Assembly: GCA_905211955.1 (NCBI GenBank)
Contig: CAJMCT010000019.1
Coordinates: 1 to 14,330 of the forward strand
DNA: 14,330 nt
Direction: 5' to 3'
Origin: an uncultured Eubacteriales bacterium
GTDB taxonomy: Bacteria; Bacillota; Clostridia; Christensenellales; Borkfalkiaceae
Of this stretch, positions 12,988 through 14,330 are shown one piece after another; within the stretch, counting starts at the first letter, position 1; each line of letters starts with the position of its first letter. The notes under the pieces are model-generated. The model was not told the origin of the DNA. It did no database searches and saw only the letters and a program-made list of their open reading frames with translations. A program made the translations under genes and the position numbers.

Positions 12988-14232
12988 TTAAACACCCTTT
13001 TTTCTACCTAACTCAGTATTGTCTACTTTTCTATCTCTCAAACTCTTTTCCGCCGACTGCTTAACTTCGTAGCGATAGTCTTTTCCGTTCTTTGCGATAT
13101 ACTTATCTATCACCACGTGTGAAGCCACTTGGTTTACGTTAGAGTTTACTTGTCTTTGATACCTAAAAAAGTCGGCACTGTCGGGTAAATCGTCTACGGG
13201 AAGCGTGTCTTCTTTATAGCCTGTAAGTCTAACGTCGTTCATAACCTTTCTAACGTACTCTTTGTTATCGTGAAGTTTAATTAAACTAGGAAACTCTGCC
13301 GTCGGGAATAACTGATTAAAATCTCTACCTTCATATTTTAAGAGTAGGCCTAAGGCAATCTTTAAGTGCTTTAACTCTTGGTTAAAGTGTTCTTCCCAAA
13401 CTTTTTTGATATATGGGTCGGACTCGTCCTGTATACAAGAATAATATAAATAGCACTCGGTATATTCGTGCATTACCCAACCTTCTAAAAGCGTACAAGA
13501 CGGGTCCATCAAACTGCCGTAGCCAGTGACGTGTTGTTCTTCTATCATTGCGATTTCGGTGTAGAGTTTTCTACCTTGATCTGAGTGATAAAGGTTTGCA
13601 ACGTTCATATAATAGTTCATCGTTTGTTGCTCGGCAGCGGTAATTATGCCAACGTGAAGTCTTGTGATTAAATCGTCTCTCCAATCATTAATATAGTGGC
13701 GAATATCATCGTGCGGGTGACGGTGTTCCGATATGGTAGGACGGCCGGGAGTGATTTCAGTATATCCACCAACTAATATTTCACCTTTAACCCCTTCTTC
13801 CATATCGAGAAGGTCGCTATATCTATATAAGTGGTCAAAGTCTTCAAGCAAAGCAAAATCTAACTGTTTTTTCACGAAAGACTTTGGCTCTTTGCTTGCA
13901 ATTTCGGCGGTTAAGTCAACCGCTAACTGCTCGTAAGCAATAGTCGTTTCTAAAATAGTTTCGTTAATCGGACGAAGTGATGCAATGCGCTTTTGTTGTT
14001 GCTGTTCTTGACGTCTAACTTCGGCAACCGCACGTCTGATTTCATTGTTTAGACAGTGACGGTTTAAGTGGTGTAAAAACCAGTTAGATTCAAACTCAGT
14101 ACCGTTCATTAGTATTACACGCGTTTTGGTATAAGGTCCGGTACTCTTTTTATCGTAGGGTTTTAATGCTAGGTTTTGCCAGTTAAAATAGTTTAACTTG
14201 GTATCTTTTGGTAATTCCTTAAAAGGGTTCAT
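12988..14232 (-). CDS. Uncharacterised ferritin-like (putative di-metal carboxylate) protein, 414 aa
   Basis: I do not recognise a named family, but the pattern is that of a ferritin-like four-helix bundle. In the central part, E201 is followed by E231-x-x-H234 and E256 by E286-x-x-H289, each pair 30 residues apart. This is the E...ExxH...E...ExxH arrangement that binds two metal ions in ferritin/rubrerythrin relatives. A third half-motif lies upstream: E101 and D131-x-x-H134, also 30 apart. A His-rich stretch (SEHRHPHDDIRHY, 168-180) follows it. The N-terminal 90 residues include a Gln-rich helix near 75-80; the C-terminal 60 are charged. There is no signal peptide or membrane segment. AAGGAGAG precedes the ATG. 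The gene is alone between terminators. Possible roles are iron or oxygen/peroxide chemistry; this is inference from residues alone. Confidence 0.72.
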   Translation of the reverse strand: MNPFKELPKDTKLNYFNWQNLALKPYDKKSTGPYTKTRVILMNGTEFESNWFLHHLNRHCLNNEIRRAVAEVRRQEQQQQKRIASLRPINETILETTIAYEQLAVDLTAEIASKEPKSFVKKQLDFALLEDFDHLYRYSDLLDMEEGVKGEILVGGYTEITPGRPTISEHRHPHDDIRHYINDWRDDLITRLHVGIITAAEQQTMNYYMNVANLYHSDQGRKLYTEIAMIEEQHVTGYGSLMDPSCTLLEGWVMHEYTECYLYYSCIQDESDPYIKKVWEEHFNQELKHLKIALGLLLKYEGRDFNQLFPTAEFPSLIKLHDNKEYVRKVMNDVRLTGYKEDTLPVDDLPDSADFFRYQRQVNSNVNQVASHVVIDKYIAKNGKDYRYEVKQSAEKSLRDRKVDNTELGRKKGV

Positions 14233-14301
14233 AAGCTTCTCTCCTTAAAATTTGATTACCTATTATTTTCCCCTTTTGAAATTTTTAATACCACAAAATA
14301 A

Positions 14302-14327
14302 AAAAGACGGATTTTAGTCCGTCTTTT
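14302..14327 (-). terminator. Intrinsic terminator of a gene beyond the right edge
   Basis: A 10-bp stem AAAAGACGGA/TCCGTCTTTT (14302-14311 with 14318-14327) has a 6-base loop, followed on the minus strand by T-rich sequence. It ends a minus-strand transcript coming from outside the window and leaves the ferritin-like gene to its own promoter. Confidence 0.8.
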
Positions 14328-14330
14328 GTT

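Noticed and set aside
1..14330. CRISPR arrays, insertion sequences, tRNA/rRNA genes, riboswitches and attachment sites
   Set aside because: No spaced direct repeats of CRISPR type, transposase or integrase frames, cloverleaf structures or riboswitch-like leaders were found on either strand.

Overview
The window looks like chromosome of a low-GC Firmicute, most likely an uncultured Clostridia-type lineage. The core is the heat-shock cluster hrcA-grpE-dnaK-dnaJ-prmA-mtaB under a CIRCE element. DnaK is the short Gram-positive form, which lacks the insert found in proteobacterial DnaK. Shine-Dalgarno sites are AAGGAG-like and several promoters match TTGACA-17-TATAAT almost perfectly. I cannot name a genus. 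All genes read on the minus strand except a mazF fragment at the left edge and one small XRE regulator.

Layout, left to right: (1) 1-258, the C-terminal part of a MazF-type RNase toxin (+), converging on an unrecognised 137-residue helical protein (-). (2) 807-986, rpsU (ribosomal protein S21), monocistronic, with a textbook promoter and terminator. (3) 1110-2666, a sodium:neurotransmitter-symporter-family transporter with a 19-bp palindrome at its predicted transcription start. (4) 2826-3782, a small module: a TM2-domain protein and a DUF2752 protein co-transcribed on the minus strand, divergent from an XRE repressor-like protein. The intergenic region has two near-identical sites spaced exactly 30 bp apart, one of them lying in the spacers of both promoters. 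(5) 3866-10994, the operon hrcA-grpE-dnaK-dnaJ-prmA-mtaB-HIT protein, started by a sigma-A promoter with CIRCE directly after it. rsmE, usual between prmA and mtaB, is absent. (6) 11190-12906, a Ser/His S24/S26-type peptidase-like gene followed by proA, with a promoter placed so that the mRNA should be leaderless. (7) 12988-14232, an uncharacterised ferritin-like protein, monocistronic.

How the genes work together: HrcA binds CIRCE and represses the operon, and GrpE, DnaK and DnaJ form the Hsp70 folding machine. PrmA methylates ribosomal protein L11, and MtaB adds the methylthio group to t6A37 of tRNA, so the operon links folding with translation maintenance. In related genomes rpsU lies close to this cluster. 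Here the TM2/DUF2752/XRE module and the transporter sit between the HIT gene and rpsU.

The best candidates for something undescribed are the TM2-DUF2752-XRE module with its shared operator, and the ferritin-like protein with three evenly spaced carboxylate/ExxH half-motifs. No CRISPR array, insertion sequence, tRNA or rRNA was seen. No gene-free stretch exceeds 300 bases.
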